From positions 868,001-932,000 of the forward strand of contig NZ_WVRE01000001.1 in NCBI RefSeq assembly GCF_013111185.1: 64,000 nt of DNA, written 5' to 3'. Below the pieces are notes generated by a model that made no database searches, was not told where the DNA came from, and saw only the letters and a list, made by a program, of their open reading frames with translations. Shown one piece after another: positions 18,757 through 26,862 of the stretch. How positions within the stretch are numbered: the first letter of the stretch is position 1; each line of letters begins with the position of its first letter. This DNA comes from Ruegeria sp. HKCCD7303 (GTDB taxonomy: Bacteria; Pseudomonadota; Alphaproteobacteria; Rhodobacterales; Rhodobacteraceae). Made by a program: the position numbers and the translations under genes.

Positions 18757-19722
18757 TCACGAGGTTGAGGCCGCGACGAGGACAATCTCGCCTGGCCAAT
18801 TCGGTTGCATGTGTTCCGCCGCACGCCACGAGCGCAGGCCTGTCGCACAGCAAAGAGCAAGCCGTTTCCCTTTATTAGGGTCTATCTGTTGCAAGTTTTC
18901 AGGTGATATACGGATGGCGTCAGGGTGTGCTGGAACTGGTGCTTCTTCTATACCGCGCAACTCCACGATTTGGTCGGCATCCGTCAGTTGATTAACAGAT
19001 AGGAAGCGGAAGCACGTATTCGGCTCGGGCGCATCGTCAAAGCGGAACCCCGTACTGCGCAGGGTTTGCGCGTCATACTGCACAATCTGGCCCAAGGGCG
19101 AAGGCTCCAGCCCAAGGATCAGGTTGAGCGCCATCTGCGCCTGCATCGCCCCGATCACACCAACCACAGGACCCAGAACGCCCGCCGTAGCGCAGCTGGC
19201 CCCACTATCGGGCGCGTCCGGGAACACAGCGCGCAGAGATGGGGCTCCGCCGCAGAATCCACCGACATAGCCCGAAAGCCCCAGAACCGAAGCGCTGATT
19301 AACGGTTTGCCTTGCGCGAGGCACGTGTCCGACAGGATATAGCTGGCCGCGTAACTGTCGGCGCAATCCAGAACGACATCGGCTTGCGCCACCAGGGAAG
19401 CCGCGTTTTCGCTTGTAAGGGCGTGATTGAGGGCGACAACTTCAACTTCGGCATTCAATGCACGGCACCGGTCAGCAGCGCGTTCGGCTTTTGGATGTCC
19501 ACAGTCTGCCTCAGCAAACAAGGTTTGCCGATGCAGATTCGACAGATCCACAGTGTCACCATCTACAATCGTGATCCGCCCAACGCCGGCCCCGGCCAAA
19601 AGCGGCAGGACCGGCGCGGCCAACCCGCCTGCTCCCACCACCAGAACATGAGCTGAAGACAAGCGGCCCTGCCCTTCGGCGCCCACTTCGGGCAGAAGCG
19701 TCTGACGGGTATAGCGGCTCAT
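18757..19722 (-). CDS. thiF: ThiF/MoeB-type ThiS adenylyltransferase with C-terminal rhodanese-like domain
   Basis: A 321-residue E1-like enzyme expected to adenylate the ThiS C-terminus for thiazole sulfur transfer. The nucleotide loop GAGGLAAPVL begins near residue 30, followed by HRQTLF and the conserved SCATAGVLGP cysteine. A rhodanese-like segment fills the C-terminus, with CxxGxR at Cys292-Arg297 (CATGLR). The CxxC pairs that hold zinc in most ThiF/MoeB proteins are absent: the first is replaced around PSLRAVFP and the second around EPNTCFRF. The start shares ATGA with the thiE stop. It could alternatively serve molybdopterin synthesis, but its place in the thi operon argues for ThiF. 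Confidence 0.85.
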   Translation of the reverse strand: MSRYTRQTLLPEVGAEGQGRLSSAHVLVVGAGGLAAPVLPLLAGAGVGRITIVDGDTVDLSNLHRQTLFAEADCGHPKAERAADRCRALNAEVEVVALNHALTSENAASLVAQADVVLDCADSYAASYILSDTCLAQGKPLISASVLGLSGYVGGFCGGAPSLRAVFPDAPDSGASCATAGVLGPVVGVIGAMQAQMALNLILGLEPSPLGQIVQYDAQTLRSTGFRFDDAPEPNTCFRFLSVNQLTDADQIVELRGIEEAPVPAHPDAIRISPENLQQIDPNKGKRLALCCATGLRSWRAAEHMQPNWPGEIVLVAASTS

Positions 19723-20315
19723 CGCGTCGCCTCGATCCACGCGCGCACCCGCGCTTCGGGATCCGCGTTTAGGGTGATGTCCGTCACGGCCGAGACAATA
19801 TCGGCCCCGGCCTCCAGCACCCCCGCTGCGCGCTCGACGCTCATGCCGCCGATACCAACCAAGGGAATGTCGCCAACACGTGCCTTCCATTCGGTCACGC
19901 GGGGCAGGCCCTGTTGATGCCATTTCATCTTTTTCAGGATGGTTGGATAGACCGGTCCCAGTGCCACATAGTCGGGATCCATTGCCAACACGCGCTCAAG
20001 CTCATCATCGTCATGAGTTGAAACACCCAGCTTTAGACCCGCTTTTCGGATGGCTTTCAGGTCAGCATCATCCAGATCCTCTTGCCCAAGGTGAATCCAG
20101 TCGCATCCCAGATCGATGGCATGTTGCCAATAATCATTGATCACCAGAACTGCCCCATGATCGCGGCACAAATCGCGCGAGGCCGCTATCTGGTCGCGAA
20201 CCTCATCATCAGGCTGATCCTTTACGCGCAATTGCACCAGTTTGACACCCAACGGCAACATCCGGCGCAGCCAATCCGAGTGATCAAAGATCGGATAAAA
20301 ACGGTCCAGCGTCAT
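19719..20315 (-). CDS. thiE: Thiamine-phosphate synthase ThiE
   Basis: A 198-residue TIM-barrel enzyme that couples HMP-PP to the thiazole phosphate. It has [20 protein letters not shown] (about 59-78, pyrimidine-pyrophosphate binding), then the [13 protein letters not shown] loop and the C-terminal phosphate site [10 protein letters not shown]. It overlaps thiG and thiF by 4 nt on either side. Length is slightly below the usual 210, but no motif is missing. Confidence 0.92.
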   Translation of the reverse strand: MTLDRFYPIFDHSDWLRRMLPLGVKLVQLRVKDQPDDEVRDQIAASRDLCRDHGAVLVINDYWQHAIDLGCDWIHLGQEDLDDADLKAIRKAGLKLGVSTHDDDELERVLAMDPDYVALGPVYPTILKKMKWHQQGLPRVTEWKARVGDIPLVGIGGMSVERAAGVLEAGADIVSAVTDITLNADPEARVRAWIEATR

Positions 20316-21076
20316 GACAGAAATGCCTTTCCAACAACGGGGGTCGAGGGTTCAGCCATATCGCGCGCCTCAATCGGGTCCGCCTGATGGGCCAATTGCC
20401 CGGCCAGTGTCGCCTGCGCCATCGCTTTGGCCATCAGAACAGGATCCCCGGCGCGAGCCACGGCAGTGTTCAAAAGGACGGCGTCATAGCCAAGTTCGAT
20501 TGCGTGGGCCGCATGGCTGGGCAGACCGATACCGGCATCGACCACCAACGGAACATCCGGAAACTCGGCCCGCATAGCGCGCAAGGCGTATTCGTTGTTC
20601 AGACCACGCCCAGACCCAATGGGCGCACCCCAAGGCATAAGCACCTCGCACCCTGCTTCTAACAAGCGTTCGCCCACGATCAGATCGTCAGTGGTATAGG
20701 GGAACACCTGAAACCCGTCTTCGGTCAGGATACGGGCGGCTTCGACCAACTGGAACACATCCGGTTGCAGGCTGTCGGTGTGCCCAATCAGTTCCAGTTT
20801 GATCCACGGGGTCTCAAACACCTCGCGGGCCATATGGGCTGTGGTCACGGCCTCTTTTACTGTATGACAGCCAGCTGTGTTAGGCAGGATCAGGACGCCA
20901 AGCTCCCGGATCATCTGCCAAAAGGTCTGCCCCGCACCGGATTCACGGCGCAGGGATACGGTTGCAACACCCGCACCGCTGTCACGGAAAGCCTGCTCCA
21001 GAATGGCAGGGCTGGGGTATTGGGCCGTGCCGAGCATCAGCGGGTTGGGCAGTTCCGTTCCATAAAAGGTTTTCAT
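20312..21076 (-). CDS. thiG: Thiazole synthase ThiG
   Basis: A 254-residue TIM barrel that makes thiazole phosphate from deoxyxylulose phosphate, dehydroglycine and ThiS thiocarboxylate. The Schiff-base lysine lies in WIKLELIG. Conserved [25 protein letters not shown] and [12 protein letters not shown] segments are all present. I start at the ATG at 21076 ([13 protein letters not shown]) after GGGGGGATAAGG, 2 nt past the thiS stop. The longer open frame is an artefact of overlap with thiS. Confidence 0.95.
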   Translation of the reverse strand: MKTFYGTELPNPLMLGTAQYPSPAILEQAFRDSGAGVATVSLRRESGAGQTFWQMIRELGVLILPNTAGCHTVKEAVTTAHMAREVFETPWIKLELIGHTDSLQPDVFQLVEAARILTEDGFQVFPYTTDDLIVGERLLEAGCEVLMPWGAPIGSGRGLNNEYALRAMRAEFPDVPLVVDAGIGLPSHAAHAIELGYDAVLLNTAVARAGDPVLMAKAMAQATLAGQLAHQADPIEARDMAEPSTPVVGKAFLS

Positions 21077-21078
21077 CC

Positions 21079-21273
21079 TTATCCCCCCTGCATCGGCGCA
21101 ACGACTTCGACCCGGTCGCCATCGGCCAGTTTGTGCGCGACGCGCAGGCTGGAAGGAACGAAGTCTTCGTTCACTGCGGTGGCAACGCGGCCAGTGAAGC
21201 CGCATTCCTCTAGCAGCTCGGCCAGGGTTTCGGCGCGCACATCCCGCGTCTCGCCATTAAGCACGATCTTCAT
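21079..21273 (-). CDS. thiS: Sulfur-carrier protein ThiS
   Basis: A 64-residue ubiquitin-like protein starting [12 protein letters not shown] and ending in the required Gly-Gly (PMQGG), which is adenylated by ThiF and converted to a thiocarboxylate. The first 17 nt of the gene lie inside the end of thiO in another frame, and thiG begins 2 nt after its stop. Size and C-terminus are exactly those of the family. Confidence 0.93.
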   Translation of the reverse strand: MKIVLNGETRDVRAETLAELLEECGFTGRVATAVNEDFVPSSLRVAHKLADGDRVEVVAPMQGG

Positions 21274-22234
21274 CGACCATCTCCGTATGTGTGTTGTCCA
21301 GCGCCAAATCCGCCACACCCTGCGCCAGAGCCGGGGCGAGCAGATAGCCGTGCCGATAAAGTCCGTTGGCATAGATTGTCCGACCCAAGCGACGGATGCG
21401 GGGCAAATTGTCGGGAAAGGCGGGACGCAGATCGACGCCGATTTCCAACACCTCGGCCTCACCAAAGGCCGGGTTCAGGGCATAGGCTGCGCTGAGCAGT
21501 TCCAGCATGGATCGGGCCGTGATGCGGCTGCTGTCTTCGCTTTCGATCATGGTCGCGCCCAGCATGTAGATGCCATCGCCCCGGGGCACGATATAAAGCG
21601 GCATTCGGGGGTGCAAAAGACGCACGGGGCGTGTCAACTCAACGTCCGGGCAACGCACGACCAGCATCTCACCCTTCACACCCCGAAGATCATGCAGGTA
21701 TTCGCGTGCGTGCAGTCCGCGACAGTCGATCGCGTGCTCAATTTGTGCAGGGGCCAATTTGCGATGGAATTCCACCCCTTGTTCCTTCAAGCCTCGGTGT
21801 AGGTCCTGCAATGCCTGGCGGGGATCAAGGTGGGCTTCCTGGTCAAAGAACAGGCCCTTCCCAAACCCGTGCAAATCAGGCTCTAATTCAGCAATTTTTG
21901 CGCGATCGGCTTCCACAAACGCTTCGGTCCGACGCGCAAATCTGCGTAGGTCCGGCAGGTCTCGTGTATTGGCGACAACCAGCGTACCGCACCGCTGTAC
22001 CTTTGTGCGACCAGCCCACCAATCGATTGCCCGCTGACCCAGTCTCAGCACCGGTTCTTCCGCGTTTTCGTATTCGCACCAGGGTGCCAGCATACCCCCG
22101 GCCCACCATGAACACCCGTGCGGGCCTGGCGGGCCGCCGGGATCAAACACCTGCACCTTCGCGCCGCGCGACACCAGTTCGCTGGCGACGGCCAGACCGG
22201 CCACCCCGGCTCCTATGACAGACCAGACGGTCAC
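21257..22234 (-). CDS. thiO: Glycine oxidase ThiO (FAD-dependent)
   Basis: A 325-residue D-amino-acid-oxidase-fold enzyme with FAD motif VIGAGVAGLAVASEL near residue 6. It oxidises glycine to dehydroglycine for thiazole formation, the aerobic alternative to ThiH. The C-terminal NGLYRHGYLLAPALAQGVADL matches the family. It starts at a GTG sharing GTGA with the thiD stop and overlaps thiS by 17 nt. Presence of ThiO and absence of ThiH fits an aerobic lifestyle. Confidence 0.92.
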   Translation of the reverse strand: MTVWSVIGAGVAGLAVASELVSRGAKVQVFDPGGPPGPHGCSWWAGGMLAPWCEYENAEEPVLRLGQRAIDWWAGRTKVQRCGTLVVANTRDLPDLRRFARRTEAFVEADRAKIAELEPDLHGFGKGLFFDQEAHLDPRQALQDLHRGLKEQGVEFHRKLAPAQIEHAIDCRGLHAREYLHDLRGVKGEMLVVRCPDVELTRPVRLLHPRMPLYIVPRGDGIYMLGATMIESEDSSRITARSMLELLSAAYALNPAFGEAEVLEIGVDLRPAFPDNLPRIRRLGRTIYANGLYRHGYLLAPALAQGVADLALDNTHTEMVDEDRA

Positions 22235-23034
22235 TTGGGCCAGACCTGATGGAAATGATGCACCGGACCGTGCCCAGAACCCACGTTCAGCTCATCTGCG
22301 CGTCCAATCGCGCCTTGCAGGTATTCATGCGCCTGCGCAACGGCATCCTGCATCGTCAGACCCTTTGCCAAACCCGCGGCAATCGAGGACGATAAAGTGC
22401 ATCCAGTCCCATGCGTATTTTTGGTGTTCCGGCGCGGGGCCTGAAACTCTGCCACGATACCCGTCGGATCGATCAGCAAGTCATGGCATACCTCACCCGC
22501 ACTATGACCGCCTTTCATCAACACAGCGCGCGCACCCAAAGCGCAAAGAGCCTGACCCTGGGCGGCCATCTCATCGGGTGTTTCGGCCTCTTTTGCATCC
22601 AACAGGCAAGCAGCTTCGGGCAGATTTGGGGTCAAAACCGCCGCCATCGGCAACAGCACATCGCGCAAGGTCTGGATTGCCTCTTGCGCCAGCAAGGCGT
22701 CACCAGACTTGGCGATCATCACCGGGTCCAGAACAATGGGTCGCTGAAAGTCGGCCAACCCGTTTGCGACGGTTTGAATGATCTCAGGTGTTGCCAGCAT
22801 ACCGATCTTGACAGCTTTGACATCCAGATCGCCCAGCACCGCTTGAATTTGCGCCTCGATCACGTCCAGAGGAATACCATGCACCGCTGTGACGGCCTGC
22901 GTGTTCTGTGCGGTGACGGCGGTGATCACGCTTGCACCAAAAACACCAAGTGCTGACATGGCCTTCATGTCAGCCTGTATTCCGGCACCGCCGCCGCTGT
23001 CAGATCCCGCAATGGTCAAGGCAATTGCAGCCAT
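22231..23034 (-). CDS. thiD: Hydroxymethylpyrimidine/phosphomethylpyrimidine kinase ThiD
   Basis: A 267-residue ribokinase-fold enzyme phosphorylating HMP twice to HMP-PP. N-terminal IAGSDSGGGAGIQADMK (about 8-24), the VLDPVMIAKSG segment and the C-terminal anion hole GTGCTLSSSIAAGLAKG are all typical. It is the first gene after the TPP riboswitch; GGAG lies 8 nt before the ATG. Being first lets it phosphorylate both imported and salvaged pyrimidine. Confidence 0.95.
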   Translation of the reverse strand: MAAIALTIAGSDSGGGAGIQADMKAMSALGVFGASVITAVTAQNTQAVTAVHGIPLDVIEAQIQAVLGDLDVKAVKIGMLATPEIIQTVANGLADFQRPIVLDPVMIAKSGDALLAQEAIQTLRDVLLPMAAVLTPNLPEAACLLDAKEAETPDEMAAQGQALCALGARAVLMKGGHSAGEVCHDLLIDPTGIVAEFQAPRRNTKNTHGTGCTLSSSIAAGLAKGLTMQDAVAQAHEYLQGAIGRADELNVGSGHGPVHHFHQVWPK

Positions 23035-23064
23035 ATCGTCGCTCCATCTTCTTTGGGCAACGAT
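23035..23064 (-). promoter_or_regulatory. Hairpin over the thiD ribosome-binding region, candidate expression platform
   Basis: On the RNA, ATCGTTGC pairs with GCGACGAT (one G-U) around a 14-nt loop that holds the start of the GGAG ribosome site, immediately before the thiD ATG. It lies about 30 nt past the riboswitch aptamer and could mask the start region when TPP is bound. Inferred from base pairing only. Confidence 0.5.
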
Positions 23065-23094
23065 GTAGGAAAACTGTCTGCATTCAAAAGACCG

Positions 23095-23176
23095 TTCCCT
23101 ACGCCGGAATTGCCCGGATCAGGTTCGATGGGTTAACGCAGCCACGCCTCTCAGCCCTGCAAATAGGGCACCCCAA
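23095..23176 (-). ncRNA. TPP riboswitch (THI element)
   Basis: The minus strand holds GCTGAGAGGC, then CGAACCTGATCCGG and CCGGCGTAGGGAA, the core of the THI box, flanked by pairing arms (the outer arm begins TTGGGG and the P3-like arm is CCCTATTTGCAGGG). It lies about 60 nt before thiD, the first gene of the ten-gene thiamine operon, so TPP should repress the whole operon. The surrounding gap (23035-23393) holds no gene, only this element and the hairpins listed separately. Confidence 0.95.
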
Positions 23177-23308
23177 CGGTTGGGGCAGACAATCTCAGCC
23201 ACCGACACCGAACGCAAGAGCCAAATGGGCGTTATCGGTCAGCAAACTGGATATATCGCTGGTCCGTTTTGCAACACGCGTAGTGGCGCGGCAGGCGCAA
23301 AACACATA

Positions 23309-23340
23309 AGGCGCGGCACCCTGACTGGGAAACCGCGCCT
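23309..23340 (-). terminator. GC-rich inverted repeat downstream of the sulfonate-type ABC operon
   Basis: AGGCGCGG and CCGCGCCT form a perfect 8-bp stem around a 16-nt loop, about 55 nt past the permease stop. Read on the minus strand it is followed by TATGTGTTTTG, a weak U-rich stretch. It could separate the ABC operon from the downstream riboswitch leader. Confidence 0.4.
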
Positions 23341-23356
23341 CATGATCTTTATGGGT

Positions 23357-23384
23357 GCACCCAGACGGTATTGACGTCTGGTGC
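23357..23384 (-). terminator. Hairpin just past the sulfonate-type permease gene
   Basis: GCACCAGACG pairs with CGTCTGGGTGC (one bulged base) around a 7-nt loop, starting 10 nt after the permease stop codon. It is a stable stem but lacks a T-run; it may protect the transcript 3' end or act together with the next hairpin. Confidence 0.45.
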
Positions 23385-23393
23385 AAGTCTATA

Positions 23394-24662
23394 TCAGCTT
23401 TTGCCTTTCCAGGGCACCAGAATACGTTCGGCCCAGCGCATCAGCATGTCGATGCCGAAGCCGATGACACCAATCAGGATGATGCCCATGATCACGATGT
23501 CGGTATTCTGGAATTTGGAGGCAACCATAATCATCATGCCGGCCCCTTTTTCAGCGGCGACCAGTTCAGCAGCAACAACCGTGCCCCAGCAGACGCCCAT
23601 CGCAACCCGCGCACCGGTGAAGATCTCGGGCAACGAATTGGGGATGATCACATGGCGCATCACCTGCCACTTTGACGCCCCAAGGGAATAGGCCGCGTGT
23701 ACCTTCGAGATGTTCACGCCGGACACACCAGAACGGGCCGCAATCGCCATGATCCAGAGCGCAGCCAGGAACAGCAAGATGATCTTGCCTCCCTCACCGA
23801 TCCCTGCCCAAATGATCACCAGCGGGATCAAAGCCAGCGGCGGAACCGGGCGCATAAACTCGACAATCGGGTCGAACCAGCCACGGAACCAGTTGGACAG
23901 ACCCATGGCATAGCCCAAGGGAATGCCCACAAGCGATCCCAGTAGGAAGCCCACGATCACGCGGAACAGCGAGTAACCCAGATGCTCCCAAAGGGTGAAA
24001 TTCCGGAAGCCTTCGCTGGCAATCTCGCCCAAGCGCTCGAAAACGTTTTCCGGTGCGGGCAGCCAGATCGGCTCCATCTGCCAGCCCTTGTCCGGGTCGA
24101 TGTTGAGCGTGCCGCGCTGCGACATGACCACACGACCGAAATCAGTGTTCACAGAACCACCCGGCTCAATCGACTGACCATTCACGGCAACGATCTTTGC
24201 ACCTTCGTCACGACCGATCTCATCATTTCGGTCAAGGCGGGCCAACTTACTGCGATAGGCCTGCACCACAACGGCATCGTCCTTGGCGAATCCATCGCCG
24301 GGCGCGACCTCGGGTTCATCCACCGGTGCGTCCGCAGGGTGCACGATCACCGTCACTGAGGCGTCATCGGTCTGACCATCAGCCGTTTCAACAGTGTAGG
24401 TGAATGAGCCCTCTCCGACATAAGGACCGGGCGCGTGCAAGAAGGACGGCAACAAGGCCGACCCGGTGAATGCGCCCCAAAGCACGAAGATGGCGATGAT
24501 CGAGATGATTGATGCCTTACGATCCGAGACAACGGCGCTTTCATCGCCGAAAGTGACCGTCTTAAGTGAGGTGAAATCATGGCGGTCTGTGCCTGCAGTC
24601 ACCAGTTTGACCACAAAGAAAGCGCCGATAAATATCGCGATATAGATCAGAATGGGGATCAT
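23394..24662 (-). CDS. Taurine/sulfonate-type ABC permease with a large periplasmic insertion
   Basis: A 422-residue permease, far longer than the usual 250-280 of TauC/SsuC. Helices lie at about 2-22 and 50-72. An insert of about 125 residues follows (73-200), including GSFTYTVETADGQTDD and ASVTVIV (85-107), a pattern resembling cadherin-like/VCBS repeats. The usual permease body then begins at LPAPENVFERL (201) and includes the EAA loop SLGASKWQVMRHVIIP. The start overlaps the ATPase stop by 4 nt. The insert is probably extracytoplasmic and may contact the binding protein (inference). The substrate class is taurine or a related sulfonate by family; nitrate is less likely. Confidence 0.82.
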   Translation of the reverse strand: MIPILIYIAIFIGAFFVVKLVTAGTDRHDFTSLKTVTFGDESAVVSDRKASIISIIAIFVLWGAFTGSALLPSFLHAPGPYVGEGSFTYTVETADGQTDDASVTVIVHPADAPVDEPEVAPGDGFAKDDAVVVQAYRSKLARLDRNDEIGRDEGAKIVAVNGQSIEPGGSVNTDFGRVVMSQRGTLNIDPDKGWQMEPIWLPAPENVFERLGEIASEGFRNFTLWEHLGYSLFRVIVGFLLGSLVGIPLGYAMGLSNWFRGWFDPIVEFMRPVPPLALIPLVIIWAGIGEGGKIILLFLAALWIMAIAARSGVSGVNISKVHAAYSLGASKWQVMRHVIIPNSLPEIFTGARVAMGVCWGTVVAAELVAAEKGAGMMIMVASKFQNTDIVIMGIILIGVIGFGIDMLMRWAERILVPWKGKS

Positions 24663-25465
24663 TGCGCTGCCTCCGTCCGACCCATGATTTCTTCTTCCAT
24701 GTCCCAGATCATGCCCAGGATCTCTTCGCGGTTGGTGGCGAAGTCAGGGTGTTTTTTGACCTCACGCAGATCCTGGTCGACGCCCATATCTGCGAAGGGG
24801 AGGCGATATTCCTTGTGAATGCGCCCCGGTCTGGGTGCCATCACGAGCAGACGCTCGCCCAATAGCAGCGCTTCTTCCACCGAGTGGGTGATCAGGATGA
24901 TTGTCTTGCCGGTCTCTTTCCACAGCTTCAAAACCAGCGATTGCATTTTTTCACGGGTCAGCGCGTCCAGCGCGCCCAGCGGTTCGTCCATCAGGATGAC
25001 ATCGGGGTCATTTGCGAGACACCGCGCCAGCGCCACACGCTGCTGCATCCCGCCAGACAATTCGTAGATAGCCTTTTCCTTGAAGTCCTGAAGCCCCACG
25101 ACCTCAAGTAGATGATCGACCTCGGCCGCGTATTGCGCTTCCTTCTGCCCCTTCATCCGAGGGCCAAAGCTTACATTATCACGCACGCTCATCCATTCGA
25201 ACAAAGCGCCCTTCTGAAACACCATGCCACGTTCGGCATCAGGGCCAGTGACCGTGTGGCCATTCATCACGATCTGCCCTTCGGTCGGGGCCAGAAAACC
25301 CGCGACGATGTTCAAAAGTGTTGTCTTGCCGCAGCCTGAGGGGCCCAGCACGCTCATCAACTCGCCTTCGTTCAGATGCAACGTGACATCCTTCAACGCC
25401 TGCACGGCCGTTCCGTTAGGCAGGTCGAAGCGCATGGAGATGTTTTCGATGGATAAACCTGTCAT
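24659..25465 (-). CDS. Taurine/sulfonate-type ABC transporter ATP-binding protein
   Basis: A 268-residue ATPase of the TauB/SsuB family: Walker A LGPSGCGKTT (about 38-47), signature LSGGMQQRVALARCL, Walker B VILMDEPLGALD and switch THSVEEALLLGERL. I start at the ATG at 25465 (MTGLSIENISMRF); the frame extends upstream into the non-coding gap. It energises the permease, whose start overlaps its stop. The gap to the binding-protein gene (102 nt) contains two hairpins. Confidence 0.88.
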   Translation of the reverse strand: MTGLSIENISMRFDLPNGTAVQALKDVTLHLNEGELMSVLGPSGCGKTTLLNIVAGFLAPTEGQIVMNGHTVTGPDAERGMVFQKGALFEWMSVRDNVSFGPRMKGQKEAQYAAEVDHLLEVVGLQDFKEKAIYELSGGMQQRVALARCLANDPDVILMDEPLGALDALTREKMQSLVLKLWKETGKTIILITHSVEEALLLGERLLVMAPRPGRIHKEYRLPFADMGVDQDLREVKKHPDFATNREEILGMIWDMEEEIMGRTEAAQ

Positions 25466-25485
25466 ATCCCGCTTTCTGTAGATGA

Positions 25486-25514
25486 GGGCGCCGCCACAAG
25501 CAGGCGGCACGCCC
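25486..25514 (-). other. Intercistronic hairpin between binding-protein and ATPase genes
   Basis: GGGCG-CCGCC, a 7-nt loop, GGCGG-CA-CGCCC: a 10-bp GC stem with a two-base bulge. It lies 20 nt upstream of the ATPase start. Such stems usually protect or partly terminate the transcript so that the binding protein is made in excess; here inferred. Confidence 0.45.
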
Positions 25515-25536
25515 GATTGCCGGGGGAGGATCCGCG

Positions 25537-25554
25537 GGCGCATGGAAATGCGCC
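25537..25554 (-). other. Second intercistronic hairpin after the binding-protein gene
   Basis: GGCGCAT-GGAA-ATGCGCC is a perfect 7-bp stem with a tetraloop, 13 nt past the binding-protein stop codon. Together with the GC stem further on, it would block 3' exonucleases on the binding-protein message. Confidence 0.45.
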
Positions 25555-25567
25555 ACGCCAAACCTTG

Positions 25568-26569
25568 TTACTTGCCGTCGGCAATCGTCATCGGCTCGGT
25601 GTTGACCGAGTTGGCATAGCTGTCCAGCGCACCGTCGATGCTGCCGGCCTCGACAAACACGTCGGCTACGCCCTTCATGAAGGTCTGCACATTGCCGCCC
25701 AGCCATTTCTGCGACAGCTGATCATCCATACTGGGGAAACCCATCGTCCCGATGGCCGCGCGCGCGCCTTCAAGATCCATGCCGGATTCTTTGGCAACAA
25801 CTTCAAGCATCGCATCACCGCCCGCACCCGAGTTCCAACGCTCATTTGCATCCGCAGTTACCTGAAGGAACTGGGCGACCAGCTCAGGGTTTTCCGAGAT
25901 AAAGCTTTCCGGGGCCGAGGTCACATCGAACACCAGAATACCCAGTTCTTCCTTCTCGGCACCGGTCAACAGAACGTTGCCGTGCTCTTTCATCCGGGAC
26001 AGACCGCCGCCATAGCCACACGCGAAATCAACTGCGCCCTGGCTTAGGGCCGCAGCGCCTTCAGGCGGGGCCATGTCGACAACTTCAAGGCTGGCCAAGT
26101 CGATACCGAAGTGATCCATCTGGCGAAGGAAGCCATAGTGCGCGGCGGTACCCAGTGGCACAGCCACCTTTTTACCTGCCAGCTCGCTGGCGTTTTCCTT
26201 ATCGATCTCCAGCGCTTCCGACACGACACAGTTGTCGTTCTCAGAATACGTCACAGCGACATCGACCACCTGAATCGCCTGACCAGCGGATGCGGCAACA
26301 ACGAAAGGCGGAATGCCCTGGCTGACCGCGATCTGCACGTCGCCCGAGGCCATGGCCGCGCTCATCGCAGTGCCGGTTTCAAAGCTCACCCAATTCACCT
26401 TGAGGCCAAGTGCCTCGTCATAGGTTCCGTTGGCCTTGGCTTCTAGCATGGGCAGCGGCCATTCCAGGAAGTATGCAACGGTGATTTCGTCCAGGTCCTG
26501 CGCAAGCACTGCATGGCTTGTCAACGCAAGCACACTGGTCGCAGCGAGAGTGGCGAGTGTTTTTTTCAT
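25568..26569 (-). CDS. Taurine/sulfonate-type ABC transporter substrate-binding protein
   Basis: A 333-residue exported protein of the TauA/NMT1-like family. The signal peptide covers about residues 1-24 (ending HAVLAQDL) and the mature domain opens DEITVAYFLEWPLPMLEAK. The GTAMSAAMASGDVQIA segment is typical of taurine and sulfonate binding proteins. I start at the ATG at 26569 after GGAGG; an in-frame codon 21 bases earlier lacks such a site. It leads the three-gene transporter operon. The ligand (taurine, hypotaurine, N-methyltaurine or another amine) is not decided by sequence. Confidence 0.87.
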   Translation of the reverse strand: MKKTLATLAATSVLALTSHAVLAQDLDEITVAYFLEWPLPMLEAKANGTYDEALGLKVNWVSFETGTAMSAAMASGDVQIAVSQGIPPFVVAASAGQAIQVVDVAVTYSENDNCVVSEALEIDKENASELAGKKVAVPLGTAAHYGFLRQMDHFGIDLASLEVVDMAPPEGAAALSQGAVDFACGYGGGLSRMKEHGNVLLTGAEKEELGILVFDVTSAPESFISENPELVAQFLQVTADANERWNSGAGGDAMLEVVAKESGMDLEGARAAIGTMGFPSMDDQLSQKWLGGNVQTFMKGVADVFVEAGSIDGALDSYANSVNTEPMTIADGK

Positions 26570-26715
26570 GGTATCCTCCGGTTGGGTCACTTTTTTACAG
26601 CGCGTTCCGCTGTTTTACTGTGAGAGAGCATTGGGTGCGCCTTACGGTACTGTGCCGTGTATTTTTCTTTTTTGCACGCCGCCAATCAAGAAGCCTCTCA
26701 TTCTATCGTTGTGCA

Positions 26716-26740
26716 GAACAGGTGTTCTGAAATAGAACAC
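26716..26740. promoter_or_regulatory. Nested palindromes upstream of the sulfonate-type transporter, candidate IclR operator
   Basis: GTGTTCTGAAATAGAACAC (26722-26740) is a perfect 7+5+7 inverted repeat, and GAACA-GG-TGTTC (26716-26727) overlaps it. It lies between the binding-protein gene and the divergent IclR gene, about 147 bp and 123 bp from their starts. IclR-family dimers bind such palindromes, so control by the neighbouring regulator is likely but inferred. The rest of the 293-bp gap is A/T-rich with no gene seen. Confidence 0.5.
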
Positions 26741-26862
26741 TAGTGAGTACGCATTCTTTTCGTCAACTGTTTATTCTTCAAGTTTTGCTGTGAGCGTATT
26801 CAAAAGTTGAAAAGGTTAAAAACTCGTCGTAGTTCTGCAATGCAGTAGATATGGGAGTGGGC

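Noticed and set aside
18757..19722. Assigning the E1-like enzyme to molybdopterin synthesis (moeB)
   Set aside because: It lies inside the thi operon between thiE and thiY with 4-nt coupling to thiE, so thiF is the simpler call; a dual role is not excluded.
20765..21802. 345-codon plus-strand open frame across thiG-thiS-thiO
   Set aside because: Crosses three real minus-strand genes and shows no domain; shadow frame.
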